Source: Euclidia mi (lineage: Eukaryota > Arthropoda > Insecta > Lepidoptera > Erebidae). Taken from it: a stretch of 64,000 nucleotides of DNA. Of the stretch, positions 12,017-24,855 are shown piece after piece. Where the stretch lies: positions 61,027,805 to 61,091,804 of the forward strand of contig OX123190.2 in assembly GCA_944739405.2 (NCBI GenBank), written 5' to 3'. The translations under genes and the position numbers were made by a program. The notes below the pieces were generated by a model, which saw only the letters and a program-made list of their open reading frames with translations, had not been told where the DNA came from and searched no databases. Each line of letters begins with the position of its first letter. Within the stretch, counting starts at the first letter, position 1.

Positions 12017-14149
12017 ATAAGTTTTATCTAAGGCACGTTTGATGAAAATAAGAGCTAAAAGACAATACTGTTGTTTATATCTACATAATTCCTAGAAAGG
12101 ACGAATAAGAATAAAAAAACAAACATAATGGAAACATACATAACCTAGTAAAGAAATATCCTCCTTGCCAATAAACCGACAACAACAATTTCACCAGTAA
12201 GAAATATTAAAAGTGACAGAAAACCCAATTTGACCTTTTACCTGTATCCATTTGTAAATACGGCCAGGAATCGCATTATTTAAGCTAACTTCACAAGCTT
12301 TCTCATTATTACGTTGCCGGAATATTTTTGTCACATTTATTTGGTATTTAAATTTTATGGAGGCAGGAAAACAGCCTAGTGGAGATACCAACGCACTGCC
12401 ATGCAGAGGATGTCGGGTTCAAATCCACGGATGAATTTTCGAAGTTAAGTGTGTATTAAATTGTTAATTATCGCTTGCCCCGTGCCTCGGAGAGCACGTT
12501 AAACCGTCGGTCCCGGCTGTCATGAAGATCTTTGACAGTCGTTACGGGGAGTCAGTACCCTCAAATAAACTGATACTGGTCTAAACCATGGAATATCGCT
12601 ATCCCTTCGGCTTGCGGAGGTCAGACGGCAGTCCCTCTGTGGAAATGTTGATATTCTGTCATACCTGGTTAGACTAGTAAGCGCACCTTGGGCTCCAAGG
12701 CGTGAAAGTATTGGATGCAACCGGGGTAACGCTAGGGTAGTATTTAAATTTTCTTGTTGATGTTTTTTACCAAAATTATTTTGTTTTCATTAATTTAGTA
12801 TTGAGGTAGTTGTTATTTGACTTTAACGTCAGTGAATTAGCCAACAAAAGTCTAATAGATCTTGTTTTCTTACATATAGTTTCAATACACTTAATGTTTA
12901 CCATGAACAGTCTGCTATGTTATGCGGTCACAAATCAAAAATAAAAGTCTACGTTTCGTTTCTTTAGCTTCAATAAGCTGCGAATAGTTTGCATTTACGT
13001 GATATTAGTTTTACTCGGCAGGACACAGCTTTGTCATAAAAAACACATTTTTTTATCTAGGTGCCAACAACTAACGGTTATTTTAATGATGTAAGTACTA
13101 AAATTATTATTGTTTGTTCAACAAATGTTGTTCTTTTTCCCGTGCCAATACATCTGATCTGAAATTGCCTATTTAATAGTTGTAGGTAAATTCAGGTAAA
13201 GGCTAAAAAGAAAGTCCTCTAGAGATTTATAGCGATTGTTAAAAATAAGGGGCGTATGTCACCGGACAGACTGCCTTCCAAGACAAAATATATAGGTACA
13301 CTCTTAACTCTATGCTAAATGTTTACTCGAAACAGATTGCATTAATAACATACCTATATAAATAAAAAAATAAAATAAAATCATATAATGAGTTACTGAA
13401 GAGCAAGAGTACATTTTTCTGTCCAGCCGTTTATCCCTTGCGCCGTACAGCCAGCGAGTGCAAAACAATGGCGTGACGATAGAGCCTGTCCGCTTTGCTT
13501 TGGTAACAATACAGTGCGCTACATCCTTCAATGTTAACTTCTACAAAAGACAACACACGACAGAACGTATTGCTGACACGCCACGAATTAGCTTGCAAGA
13601 AGAGCTCATAGTGATACCAGTCATTTGTTTATGGGATTCATTTTAATTGTTTATGAGCACGATTTCAGGCATAGGACGGAGACGCTTGGAATAATGTAAG
13701 AGAGATTTTTGCACAGCAGTACAACAGTATAGCTTAAAAAATTAGAACGTTTTGAGTGTCTAGTAAATTAGAAGGCAAATTATTACTTCGTATCCATAGC
13801 GCAGTCGTACTAGGTTGCTTCAGATTTTGAGATGTTCTAGTTTAGATTATTATGTAAGAGTGATAGTCGTTAAGGTAATCAAACTAAAAACTTTTTATTA
13901 AGAACATTATGATTTAGTACTCCAAAGTTACATACAAAGGAAAAATTTCATTCATTGTTAAAGGTAGTATCTTCGTCTAAATTTATATTGAGTGTTTATT
14001 AATGCTAATGCGTAAATTTTTATATTATTTTTCAGAAACTATAACCAAGGTATTTTATATAAGGTATTTTTTTCAAAGACTGTAACTCATTGAAGAATGC
14101 CTGATTTCGCTTTAATTTATTCCAGATGAAACGAATATTGTTTAAAATA
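12017..14149. repeat. 2.1-kb direct repeat, copy 2
   Basis: This is the second copy of the segment at 3380-5502, same orientation and about 8.6 kb away. Differences include a short insertion near 12953 ('cgtttcgttt') and small poly-A changes. Its right flank (gaaatattgtctatg...) is unrelated to the right flank of copy 1, where the RT-nuclease element begins within about 40 bp. Confidence 0.9.
12358..12725 (+). mobile_element. tRNA-derived SINE inside direct repeat copy 2
   Basis: Same SINE as at 3722-4085, with A-box-like 'agcctagtgg' and a B box changed to 'ggttcaaatcc'. The B-box change is private to this copy and would weaken polymerase III transcription. Confidence 0.7.
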
Positions 14150-17100
14150 GAAATATTGTCTATGATAAGTTAAATCGATATTAATAGTTGGTATCATTAT
14201 TTTGTCAATTGTATTTTTTTTGACTCTGGTCACACTGTAAGATGACACTTCCCTTTTTGCTCGTTGCTTGAAAAATTAATACGTTTTGTCGTCTCGTGGA
14301 ATATCGCCGTTTGAAAAGCACATGTTGAAGCTTCGCGAATTGTTTGTGTAATAGTCTTGTAATAAACTTACAATTGTCGCTAGTGGATTTGCCCGACAAA
14401 AGTTGTGCGCGATTGATAAAATTTGTAGAATATTGAACATTTATACAATTGTGTGTCGACGTACACGTGCCTCACGTCCTGAAGACATCGTTTGGAGGAA
14501 CATCTGGGTAGCTATAAGGATTTCATTATTATTTTGGCCAAATTAATGAGTGTAATCTTATAGGTCTACTCCAAAACATCACCAGAAGATCTCAGGTAAA
14601 TTTGCATGTAATTTTCACCGCTGTGAAACACTGAAAACATATGTTAGAGATTTGTTCTTGCTTACAAGGACTGGATGAATATAATCACGCTCCACTACCC
14701 TCTGCAAATAATTCCTAGTCCTTGTAGGCAGACTCTGAACAAATATCGTACCGAATAATTCTAATTATGTAAACGCTCGTACTTTGCAAGATGAAACATC
14801 ACAATAAACTTTAGCCCAAAGTTATCTTCACGTTGATTTCGATTGCGGATCCTTCAATATTTCTCTTTTATTTTATGTGCGAGGCTCGGGATAGTGCGAT
14901 TGAAAGTGCTTTTATCTTTCTAAGGCTTTTTTTGGGATGCAGCATCCATTTTATTTTTCGGCAAACTATTTTAGTATTCTTGTAACTTGGTAGGTATCTA
15001 AATCGAGTTATTCCAAGTATAGCATTTACTACGCAAGTAAAAGACATTCAGCAGATAAAATTTATTAATAAGAAAGTTTATTTCAACACATATTTTAACG
15101 AACCTTTGAATAGGCGAACGTTTACATTTATAGATTAAATATATTTTAGATTGATATACTAAATCTTGAGGATCAAATGTTCAATCTGGGGATTTTGAAC
15201 GGAGCGAACTAGCGTCTAATCCACGAATAATTTTTGTTACAATCTTTTACGTCAAGGTATTCTTATTAAGTCGGATCACGACACAGAATTAGCTTTTCTT
15301 AGGTATTAAAGTTTGAAATTAAATTTCAAATCGGTGTAGAAAACTTACTTTTCTGTGTCTTTGGCTGCAATGTGCGCATAATGATAATTTAAGATTTACT
15401 TTAAAGTTTGGCCATGGCATTAAATTTGTATTTAAACGCCACAATGTTTAAATCGCGAGGCACTACAAAGAGACTATTTCGTTTTCTAATAAGATCTGAA
15501 GGACAATTCTCGAAATTATTTTTGTTTAAAATGCAGTATTGATCTAGTCTCGGTGTCATAAATGATATTCTCGTAGATTAAATGATATTAGAATGACATG
15601 AAAGCTTCCAAGTATGTGCCAATGTCGATCTCTTTGTATCAAATTAGAGTATAAGACATTATGTGATTCAAAATCAAAAGGCATTTCGTTCAAAATACAG
15701 GGACGATCATGACGAGATCTATTATTTATTTTAAGCATAATTGAATGTACGTATGAAACAATTATTCGTAGCATCTATAAATCAAACATATTTCACAGAA
15801 TAATAAGTTATTTATGCTTACTAATCACAAATGTTTCGACTCCAATTATTGATAAATTAGGCTGTTGAAGCCTGATCTTAATCGAAAACATATAATAACG
15901 TGTAACGGCCATATTACTTAAATGTGGCCTTAACAATATTTCTAAAGGTTTTCATGAAATTTCCTTAGCAACAGAATAAGTTTGACCAGTAGTTGAAAGG
16001 GTCAACACATCTAATCATAATTTCTTGACATTCCAATAGCGGGCGGCACATTTTCCAGGGCATAACTTTGAAGATTTGACTCTGAAAGGGTTAGGTCCGA
16101 ACCTCAATTACTTTGGGGTCGATTTTGTGTGAAGTTAGCGCTATCCGGACATGTTAGTAATTAGAATTCGTGGTGGTGACACAAGTCAAACTTATGTAGG
16201 TAAGCAATATGACGGGCTCGCCAAAATTTATTCATATAAGTCGGATTAAAGTTTTCCTTCAAACTAATAATCGTTTTATATACATCCACAGAGTCATCCA
16301 TGTCTATCCCTACGGGGTAGAACAAAGGCGTAATAAACATAATAAGTAATCAGTTTCTTTTTTCGCTTGCTCCTAAAATGATCGAGGCAATACGGTGGCA
16401 GACTGATTTATGTTTACGTCAGCAATATAGTTTTTAATGGAATAGTGAGCACGACCTGGAAAACGCTTTTATAATAAATAACTTAGAATTTTTTTGTAAT
16501 TGGACAAGAAAACACCGAGCGCGCTGATTATGAACACTCGCCACCAAAGAAGACACATCAGAGTAGGTAACTCCACAACAACATAACATATGACTTTACT
16601 CTTTATGTAGTTGACTGATGAATAATATAAGTTTTGAACTCCACCGGCGAAGTACTGCCATATCACAGAACATCGATATAGGTAACATTATGACATGTAC
16701 TGTTGCGTTCCGTTCGGTGAGAGTGCCAGGGGACCCATAACCGATTCCTTCTCCTTTAGAGCGCGCCGTAATAAAGACAGAGTAACAAATATGTAGTTCT
16801 AATAATACGGCGATTAGTTTAGGTCTCGGCCTTCAATACATTCCTTTCCACTTTTCCAATATGGCTTCGTAAACTACTCAATCATTCGATATATTTACCG
16901 TAATCACGCCAACGTAAAATAGTTACTAGTCAATAAATTTTCCATTAAATTATTTATTTACAAAGCCACCAACTAAGCGTTTCAATTAAATCAAAATAAT
17001 TGAGATACGGTATACGAGAAACCTTAACTCAATTTATGTTACCAACATTTCCCTTCATACTTCAGTAATGAGAACATACCGTGTCTACGAATAGGATAAG

Positions 17101-18378
17101 AGAAGTAGCGGCGCAAGGTGAATCACATGTAATATTTTTTAGATATTATTTTTTGTGTAACAGCTATAGAAAGCTTTCTATATGAAAGTTACCCACTAAC
17201 AAATCTGAATGGAGATCTACGCCAGTGGGTTGTAGAAGTACAGATCTCAGTATGGATTTCGATAAAATACTCGCAAGGGCTTTTAGTATGCAACTTATTT
17301 ATTTTGTTTTACTTGCAATAAATAAATTATTACGCTAATGAGGGAAACGTCTACAAAAAGAATATATTATAACGATATTTTCTTAGCCTCACACGGCTGT
17401 TCATCATATAATCACATCTCTTGTCAATACGCAGCTGAAATGGGTAACAGATGAACAGTGGAAACATCGCAGCTATTCCGTTCATTTGGGAACACGGAAA
17501 AAGGCCGGAAACATCGGCATCCGAGTCGTCCCATCAACAATAATGATGATGAAAATCTGTGCATTTCACATGAGAGTATTATATCCGTGAATACAAATTG
17601 TACTCGCGTTAATTGCATTGTCTACGGTGTTTTGAGTTAGCATAATAAAGTGAAAGATAAAACATGACAACAAACACACGTCTGTCCTACCAAAATATGT
17701 ACTAGAAAATAATGAACAATCTTTATTGTAGTAGAGTGAAGAACGTTTCTCACTCAAACCGGCTTAGACATAAAAAAGTAACAGAAGTGCGAAGAGCTTT
17801 TTCCAATCAAACAGGTTTAGACAAAAGATTTTTTGGAGACGAAATTCTATATCACTTCAGGTAACTTGAAGAAGACCTGCATGCGCTGATATAGAACATA
17901 CTACGTCAGCAAAAAAGCTTAACCATCGTTTCTAAGAAGCAATAGCGCTATTACATACACAATCGAGTCACAAGGTTCATTGTAGGTAGATCCATTATTA
18001 TCTGTAGTTCACGGTTGAATGCCTGTAGAATAAACTAGCTCTCGAAGTTGTGCAACAAAGACATTTCCTTACAGCAACTGGGGATGTCTCTGCCTTTAAT
18101 TACTGGACGAATAATATAATGTTTATTAATATAGTATATAAATAAATGTACCATCTAACAATGAAGCAATTAAAGTAAGGCACAATTATATGAAAATATG
18201 TAAGTTAAGTCCAAAAATAAACTATGAATTTTAAGTTTATTACATATAGCTGTTCCAAATTTATATTCTGAGATGAACTAGTTAATTTTATTGACGTAAA
18301 AAGAAACTCTAGTAACAAAGAAATTAAATTATCTAATAGATATTCGTTTACGAAATATTAAGTTCAAATTTGAAGTAG

Positions 18379-18381
<3 letters not shown>
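14150..18381. other. 4.2 kb without recognisable genes
   Basis: No protein motif is visible in any frame. A fold-back with about 25-base imperfect arms lies at 14648-14675 and 14712-14745 with a loop of nearly 40 bases. A weak trace of the SINE tail ('ctacggggtag') lies near 16310. The rest is anonymous AT-rich DNA. Confidence 0.5.

Positions 18382-18440
<59 letters not shown>
18382..18440. repeat. (AT)n microsatellite
   Basis: An uninterrupted 59-base alternating AT run. Length is likely to vary between individuals. Confidence 0.98.
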
Positions 18441-18443
<3 letters not shown>

Positions 18444-18704
18444 TATCTTAATATTTAATCTTTCTTTTCACCTTTATGTTTTCAGAGATCTTGTTGTCTT
18501 TTAGTAGTAAATATTTTAACACCCACTTTTCGTGCAATCCTAATTATTTTCTATCTTCGGTCTAAAGGCCTAAGAAAAATTAAACAACGAAGCAACATGA
18601 ATATTTTAAATACGGACCAGCTTGTAAGTGGTATGTGATTTCAAAGTACGAAATGTTTTTAATTTAGAATAAAGCATTTATGGTACGTACCAGGAATGTA
18701 TTCA

Positions 18705-18990
18705 AAGGCAGCGATAGCCTAGTGGAGATACCAACAGACTTCCATGCAGAGGGTATCGGGTTCGAATCCACGGCTTGTCCAGTGCCTCGGAGAGCACGTT
18801 AAGCCGTCGGTCCCGGTTGTCATGAAGATCTTTGACAGTCGTTACAAGGCGTCAGTACCTTCTAAATAAACTGACACTAGTCTAAACCATGGAATATCGC
18901 TATCCCTTCGGGTTGCGGAGGTCAGACAGGCAGTCACTCCGTGGAAAAGCTAATATTCAGCCAAATCCAGCAGTGGACTACGAAGGCTTA
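18705..18990 (+). mobile_element. tRNA-derived SINE, central body deleted
   Basis: The tRNA-like head has A-box 'agcctagtgg' and B box 'ggttcgaatcc' (18714-18772). The sequence then jumps directly to 'cttgtccagtgcctcggagagcacgttaagccgtcggtcccgg' type tail, lacking the 'cgaagttaagtgtg' body present at 3722-4085 and, reversed, at 24856-25130. It ends near 'atccagcagtggactacgaagg', a phrase also used by LINE tails. Confidence 0.7.
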
Positions 18991-18999
18991 TGATTGTTT

Positions 19000-19268
19000 G
19001 TTTTGTTTTTCGTGTGTGTGTGGCCAACTCTGGTGTCGGAGTTTTCAGACCGCCCAAAGGCCTCCGACATGGCCTAACGACCCTTATCTTTAGACAAGAG
19101 CCGGGACCGACAGCTTTACGTGCCCTCCGAAGCACGGTAACGCTCAGATGAAAATGCCACACACGGTCACCCATCCAAGTGGCAACCTGTGCAAGCGTTG
19201 CTTAACTTTGCCGATCTGTTACGAACGGCAAGCCAAGTCTCGCTATGAGCGCTTATGATGATAATGAC
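19000..19268 (+). repeat. Interspersed lepidopteran repeat fragment
   Basis: It contains 'gagttttcagaccgcccaaaggcctccgacatggc', 'agccgggaccgacagctttacgtgccctccgaagcacgg' and 'ggtcacccatccaag', phrases I know from abundant lepidopteran repeats. Non-coding; the parent element is not assigned. Confidence 0.6.
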
Positions 19269-20004
19269 GAATATGTATCCTGTATAACAAGTATGAAATA
19301 ACAATAATTTTCATTCGTTTACCGTTACTGTTATAGAAATACCAATTATAAGACTATAAATAGATTTATACAGCGAGTATATTTAACGATTTTTTGAACA
19401 TTAATGCTGGCATAAAATATGTTAATAGACCCTAAAGGCACGCCGTAATAAAGTGCTTAGAAGCGATAATAATCCTACCTGTTACGCAAAATGTATGATA
19501 TACTTACGTTATACGTAAGCTGTTGTAGCTTGTTTTAGACGCGTAGGGTATTAAGAGCTTACTATCTTATTATAATGAGATGATTTTACTCGTACAGCTT
19601 GGTATGTAGGTCAATGTGCATTGGTTGCCATTTTGTATTTTATTATGTCCCATCTATAAATGCTACGATTATGACGTCACGAGGTTCTTGTAACGATGCC
19701 AACTTGCAGAAGTCTGGATTCATACCTACCTAGTAGAAAGTTAAAAAGTAGTTGGACAATTATCAGGCCTAAAGAACATATTTAGTCGAAACAAGCAAAG
19801 TTTGACTAAGCTGAGTTCGAGCTACAGAGTTGTAGATTGGATTGCCTGCCAGAAAATTGACTTCGGGTTGCTATACGCAATTAAGGATTACCTGGCTAAA
19901 GAAGTACTAGAGGGCCTAGTCAGAGTTTGGACAGCAATGGCTCGCATTCGAGGCTTTTGGCGATTAATAGCAGTCAATAGTAGCCACCACCAGGAACACC
20001 TTAA
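19269..20004. other. No gene seen
   Basis: One 113-codon frame crosses 19802-20143 but runs into the 3' end of the RTE element and shows no motif. Nothing else is supported. Confidence 0.45.
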
Positions 20005-20139
20005 TTTTTTTTTTTTAATTATTCTGTATTGTCCCACTGCTGAGCAAAGGCCTCTCACTTGGATTTCCACAAATCTCTGTGCTTTGCAAACTCTGGCCAG
20101 TCGTCCTCAAAAGCATCCAGGTCATCCCGCCATCTCCGT

Positions 20140-21502
20140 TTAGGACGTCCTCGTCGTCGCCGACCACCTGGAACCCAATTGCTAGCTAGCCCACCTTTCT
20201 GTGTGCATGTAACAGACGTGTCCGGCCCAGTCCCACTTTAATCGGGCTGATTTCGCTCCTACGTCCATTAAGCCCGTTTTTGAGCGCAGCGTAGAGTTAC
20301 GGACGTGATCGGTCATCTTCACCCGGGTGTATTATCTGCCCATCTACCATGACCCTACGTTTTGTGCTGTTGGTCATCAGCTGAGTTTTTAATCGATTCA
20401 TTTGAAGTCCAACTTGAAGACTTGCAGAGCTGAGATCTTTGAGCATTACCTCGAGCTCCAGTGCCGAAGATGAAAAGAGGACGATGTCGTCGGCGAATCG
20501 AAGATTTGTTAATCTTTTGCCGCCGACATCAATACCCCTTGATGTCCATTGATCAGACAGACTGTTAAAAACTTGTTGTAGGATACTTGTAAATAATTTG
20601 TGAGATAGTGGACCCCCCTACTTAACACCTCTTTCAATTTGGAACGACTGACCCGCGAATTGCAGTTTTACGTCTGCTGTGCTATTGTCGTATATTGTTT
20701 TAAGGAGATTTATATAGGTATGGTTAATGTTCTGGTTCTGTAGGGCAGTTTCTATTGCGTGATGGGTAATACTATCAAAAGCTTTGGCGTAGTTAACAAA
20801 TTCTTTGTACAGGGGTATATTAAATTCGTTACATTTTTCGATTACTTGGTTAAGGGTTTGGAGGTGATCGATAGTAGAAAAGGATGGTCTAAATGCCGCT
20901 TGTTCTGTAGATTGATGTTGTTCTAACTGCCCGGCATGCGGTTTTCAATAACCCTAATAAAAGATTTATAGAGGTGGGAGATCAAGCTAATGGGTCTGTA
21001 GTTGCTAATGTCCTATTTTTCGCCTTTTTTGTAGAGAAGGATAATATTAGAATGGCATAATTTTACGGGAATCTGGCCTGTCTGTAAGATAGTGTTAAAT
21101 AATTTTGTAATGTAAGGTATAAGAGTACGTTTTCCAAATATTAATGCTTCTGTATATATGCCATCGTTGCCCTGGCAACGATGGCATATATACAGAAGCA
21201 TTGAGCACTGAGCACCATGAAATTGGGCAAAAGTCCTGACTTTTGCCCAATTTCATGGTGCTCAGTGCTTTACTTATTTCATCCTCTGTTATTGGCGGTA
21301 CGTCGTCGCCACGAACGTGATTGTTATTGCTATTATATTTGCATTTGGCCGAACACAAAGACTTAAAATATCTGGTACAAATGTCTAGAATCTCGTTTCG
21401 ATTGTTGTGTATTGTGCCATTTTCATCCTTTAGTTTTGTAATCCAAGATTGCCCTTTACTCATTCCCTGTCTGGCTACTCTTAAAGATCTATTTTTGGTC
21501 AA
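20140..21502 (-). pseudogene. RTE reverse transcriptase domain (broken)
   Basis: On the minus strand the RT starts with GQSWITKLKDENG (about 21460) and continues through KALSTMKLGKS. It is interrupted by the double palindrome and resumes at GNDGIYTEAL. Downstream, YAKAFDSI (motif A, altered from the usual Y/F-x-x-A-F-D), a GGPLS...F block and RFADDIVLFSSS (motif C, near 20485-20510) are in order. The C-terminal tail near 20040-20150 resembles the conserved 'RRWRDDLDAF...W...FAQQWD' end of this LINE group. Several frame changes and stops make it non-functional. Confidence 0.75.
21143..21269. repeat. Double abutting palindrome inside the RTE element
   Basis: Palindrome one has 29-bp arms 21143-21171 and 21174-21202; palindrome two has 32-bp arms 21204-21235 and 21238-21269. 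Both are exact with a 2-base spacer (ct), and one base separates them. The outer arms are consecutive LINE coding sequence (KLGKS then GNDGIYTE); the two inner arms are inverted copies added between them. Confidence 0.95.
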
Positions 21503-21673
21503 TGCTATTTTAACTAGTTTTTTTTTAAATCTATTGTATTATAAGGGCTTTTAAACCTAAACTTACATACCTACTACATTATAAACTAGACAAACATCAC
21601 AGGGTATCATTGTTGCAAAACCATATCTACAATAAATTCTGCTTCCTTGCTTAAAGGTTCAGCCAATATACTA

Positions 21674-23005
21674 TTAAAAGCTCCCAAATTTTGTGTTGTA
21701 AGATCTTATGTCCTGTCTTATGCTACGCTTTACCTTTTTGTCGATTTTACGATATTCTAATGTGCCTTGTTTTAAAGTGCTTCTGGACTGAATTAATGTT
21801 TTTGTTGTCGGTGAAAGTTTGCTTAGATTTCTTCTTCTTTCTGAAAATTGTTTACTGGCAGTTGTTATGCTATCTATTATACTTTTATATTGGAGCTCAA
21901 CATCATCAACATCGGTATTTAAATTGGAAAAATTATTTTGTAGTTCTAAATTGAAAGGTTCATAATTATTTGTGAGTGCAATAATATCTAATTTTCTGAT
22001 ACGTCTTGAAAATAATGTTTTCCGGTGAATTTTGAAATTAAAGCCTAATTTTATTCTTACTGGTCTATGATCCGAACTGAATTTAATCCTACTAATGACA
22101 CCTACATCCTTAATTATATTTTGATTTTCGGTCAGAACAAAATCAATTTCATTCTTTATGTTCCCATCAGGAGACATCCAAGTCCACCGTCGTTGTTCTC
22201 TTTTTTAGAAGAAACTATTACATATCTTGAGGCTCTGACCAAACGCAAATTGGATCAAACGAGTGCCACGAACGTTTCGGTTTCCGATGCCGTGTGGGCC
22301 TAAAATGTTTTCGCTGTCCAAATTTTGCCTGCTGCCGATTTTTGCGTTGAAGTCTCCCATTACTATATTCCAAGTTCCTCGATGTTGGTCGCAAGCCTTA
22401 TTCAAAAGGTCGTAGAAGTCTTCTACTTCGTCACCACTATGAGCAGATGTTGGTGCATATACTTGGACTATAGTCAAGATGTGCTTGGACGTTACACGAA
22501 ACCGCAGAACCGCGATTCATTCTGAATAACTAAAAAACTCGATGATGTTGTTCTTCCATTTTCTAGCCACCAAAAAGCCTACTCCATATTGACCATTTAC
22601 CGCCTCAGAGTGATAAAACAGGCAACTATCTGTCTCAAAAGCGTCTTCTCCCTTTCTTCTTACCTCGGATAACCCTATGATATCCCAGTTAATATCTTTA
22701 ATTGCATTCTCGAGTTCTAATAAGCGTTCGTTTCTGAGTAGCGTGCGAACATTATAATATGTTAAAACGTTAAGATTGTCGGTGTCCTTTTTACGCGCTG
22801 GGTCAATTTGGCGGGATGTAAGTAACGACGCCCGGGGATTCTTAGCACCCCTGACACTAAGAATTTTCCGACTACCGCCGTCATCGGGACTCTCCGAGTC
22901 GGCGGGCACTCGGGGCCTATTCGGAGATTTGTGCATCAATAGGAAGGTTTGGACCTTAAGCCCACCACGCTGGTCCAATTCGTCTTGGTGGGTCGCCAGT
23001 TTCAC
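21674..23005 (-). pseudogene. RTE endonuclease domain (three broken pieces)
   Basis: Piece one (23005-22517) begins MKLATHQDELDQ and reaches NLNVLTYYNVRTL and DIIGLSEVRRKGE, the catalytic Glu block of APE-type endonucleases. Piece two (22477-22205) has TIVQVYAPTS and GDFNAKIG with the catalytic Asp/Asn. A single TAA after NSFF separates it from piece three (22177-21674), which has IDFVLTEN and SDHRPV with the catalytic His. All core residues remain, so inactivation is by a few frame lesions. The enzyme would nick target DNA to prime reverse transcription. Confidence 0.85.
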
Positions 23006-23010
23006 CTCGT

Positions 23011-23797
23011 TTGTTGTTCAGCAGGGTACACCGCGGGCAGGGGAGGGCTTGGGTCCTGTAAGATGTTGTATAGGACCCCTATTATTTTGCAAAAAAGTTT
23101 GTGTTGATAAAAGTCTCAAAGGCGTTCAAATAATGTCCAAAATTGGACCAGTACTCCTCTTCACGTTAATATAAATTGACCAGTGGAATTATCATTACAT
23201 TATCTGCTCCTTTTTCAAATTATTTATCAACATCATAACGAATATTCAAACATGACGCAGATATACCTATAAATAATTTGTGCCTTATCATCCTATTGAC
23301 GTAGCAATACGTACCTTCGGGAGCTTTTTACGAAGGAGCAATGACCCGGTAAAATATTCGTTGCGGGTTCTGAGACGGTAGTTTTCCTATTAATCAAATC
23401 AAATTAGTTTAATTCCATGGGCCTTATCACTTGAATATGTCAACAATGAAATGAGTTTACCCTCAGGGTTAGATAAATAGGGCCTTCAGTGAGCAGGATA
23501 CCTTGTGGAATACAATAGTTACCAACATTTATTTGAATTCACCAAGAAGTTTAAATAAGCCTATGATATACTTATATGAGATTTTAAATATTTGGGTAAA
23601 TTCCACAAACATAGTTCAATGTTCAAATCATTATAACAAGCAATAAACGAGCCAGATATTTAAACATAAGCACTCAATTATATCTGAAATGTATTCCCAC
23701 ATGCAAGACATGTTGTAGGTAGGTACTACTATAGAATCTCGCCTGCAAGAATTCCACAGCTTTTACTTCTATATTATGTTGCTTATTAAACTGCAAT
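23011..23797. other. Upstream of the RTE element; no gene seen
   Basis: The first 100-150 bases may be RTE 5' UTR. Beyond about 23160 I see only AT-rich sequence without motifs. Confidence 0.45.
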
Positions 23798-23814
23798 ATT
23801 GCTATGTATAAATA

Positions 23815-24059
23815 CATACATACATACATAGACTCACGCCTGTTTCCCCGAAGGGGTAGGCAGAGGCATATTAAACGCCCACTTTTCGCCAGTGTTTTGA
23901 TCCCACGTAATAAATAGGTGGCGAGCCTATTGCCGCTTATCGGGATATTTTGTTTGCCAGAGCCTCGTCCGTTGATCGTCAGGTGCACCACTTGCAGGTG
24001 AGGTTGGCTTGGGACCCTAAGTTCTTGGTGGGAACCCTTTGCACTAACAGTGGGAACAC
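23815..24059 (-). mobile_element. 5'-truncated LINE tail with 17-bp target duplication
   Basis: The insert is flanked by the direct repeat ATTGCTATGTATAAATA (23798-23814 and 24060-24076). Read on the minus strand it ends in the tail 'cctctgcctaccccttcgg' and a (TATG)n run, the same tail as the SINEs at 24856-25130 and 38405-38678. Its upstream part is not tRNA-like, so this is probably the LINE that supplies the tail. Confidence 0.8.
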
Positions 24060-24076
24060 ATTGCTATGTATAAATA

Positions 24077-24614
24077 ATCGAATTAAAATAAAAATATAGC
24101 TGCAAGTGAAGTTTGTTTAATCTTCGACTTTGTAACTAAACCAAAGTCGATCTCTTACTTATCTAGCAGTGGAGTACAATCTTGAAGCGTGTTCTATAAT
24201 AATGATAAGCCTTTGGTTGTCTGTGAGCTATAAGCTAAGTGATATCTGTCAGCACGTTGTAATACCGTGTTCAAGTTGCTCATTAAGATGTTCCGACAAA
24301 CGAACATGCAGACAGACACATAACACCGGGATAATTAGTACAAAGTTTAGTAACACACGTGTTGCGTATTATATATTATGTATATGACTGGATATTACAG
24401 GCAGCCTTGGTACAAGGATTGAATGTTTAGATAAGGATTTGATTATTAAAAAGTGTCTAAAGATTTGATAAATATTTTCAAAATCATCAGCATCAATGTT
24501 TTATCAATATAAATTCTTTGCGTTAGTGATTGACTGATAGACAACGCACAGCAGATACTTCTGTGTAAGGGGGCACTAAGAAGAGATTTTCTGAATTTCC
24601 CATGGCATCGGCCA
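24077..24614. other. No gene seen
   Basis: Anonymous AT-rich sequence between two retroelement insertions. Confidence 0.4.
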
Positions 24615-24775
24615 GAAATACATACATAGATTCACGCCTGTTTCCCGGAGGAGGTAGGCAGAGACTACGGAACGCCATTTGCAACGATCCTGACATACCA
24701 TTAAGTGCCATTCACTCCCATCAAGTTTCTCATGCATGCTCTTCTGTTTAGGGTACTTCTGACCTGGTTAACATA
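24615..24775 (-). mobile_element. LINE/SINE tail fragment
   Basis: It starts 'acatacatagattcacgcctgtttccc' and continues with the order of segments seen at 11712-12005. It is the reverse of a 3' tail, cut at its 5' side. No clear target duplication. Confidence 0.6.
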
Positions 24776-24855
24776 TGAATGAGTGTCCAGCAATAGTAAT
24801 ATTCACAGATTTTTATGTACCCATTTTGGTCACGTTGACTAAAATATTTAATTAA

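Larger units (their letters stand above)
20005..23010 (-). mobile_element. RTE-type LINE, decayed, minus strand
   Basis: On the minus strand this has an APE-type endonuclease, then a reverse transcriptase, then a short C-terminal region and a 3' A-run (plus-strand T-run 20005-20016). The start YYNVRTL, the GDFNAKIG and SDHRPV endonuclease blocks and the FADD palm motif fit RTE. Several stops and frameshifts, and a double palindrome at 21143-21269, break the reading frame. It is 3 kb, close to the family's usual 3.2-3.5 kb, so most of the element is present. Confidence 0.85.

Noticed and set aside
14648..14745. Hairpin that might be a microRNA precursor
   Set aside because: Arms of about 25 bases with several mismatches and a loop of nearly 40 bases fit poorly, and nothing shows expression; kept only as a fold-back in the gap description.
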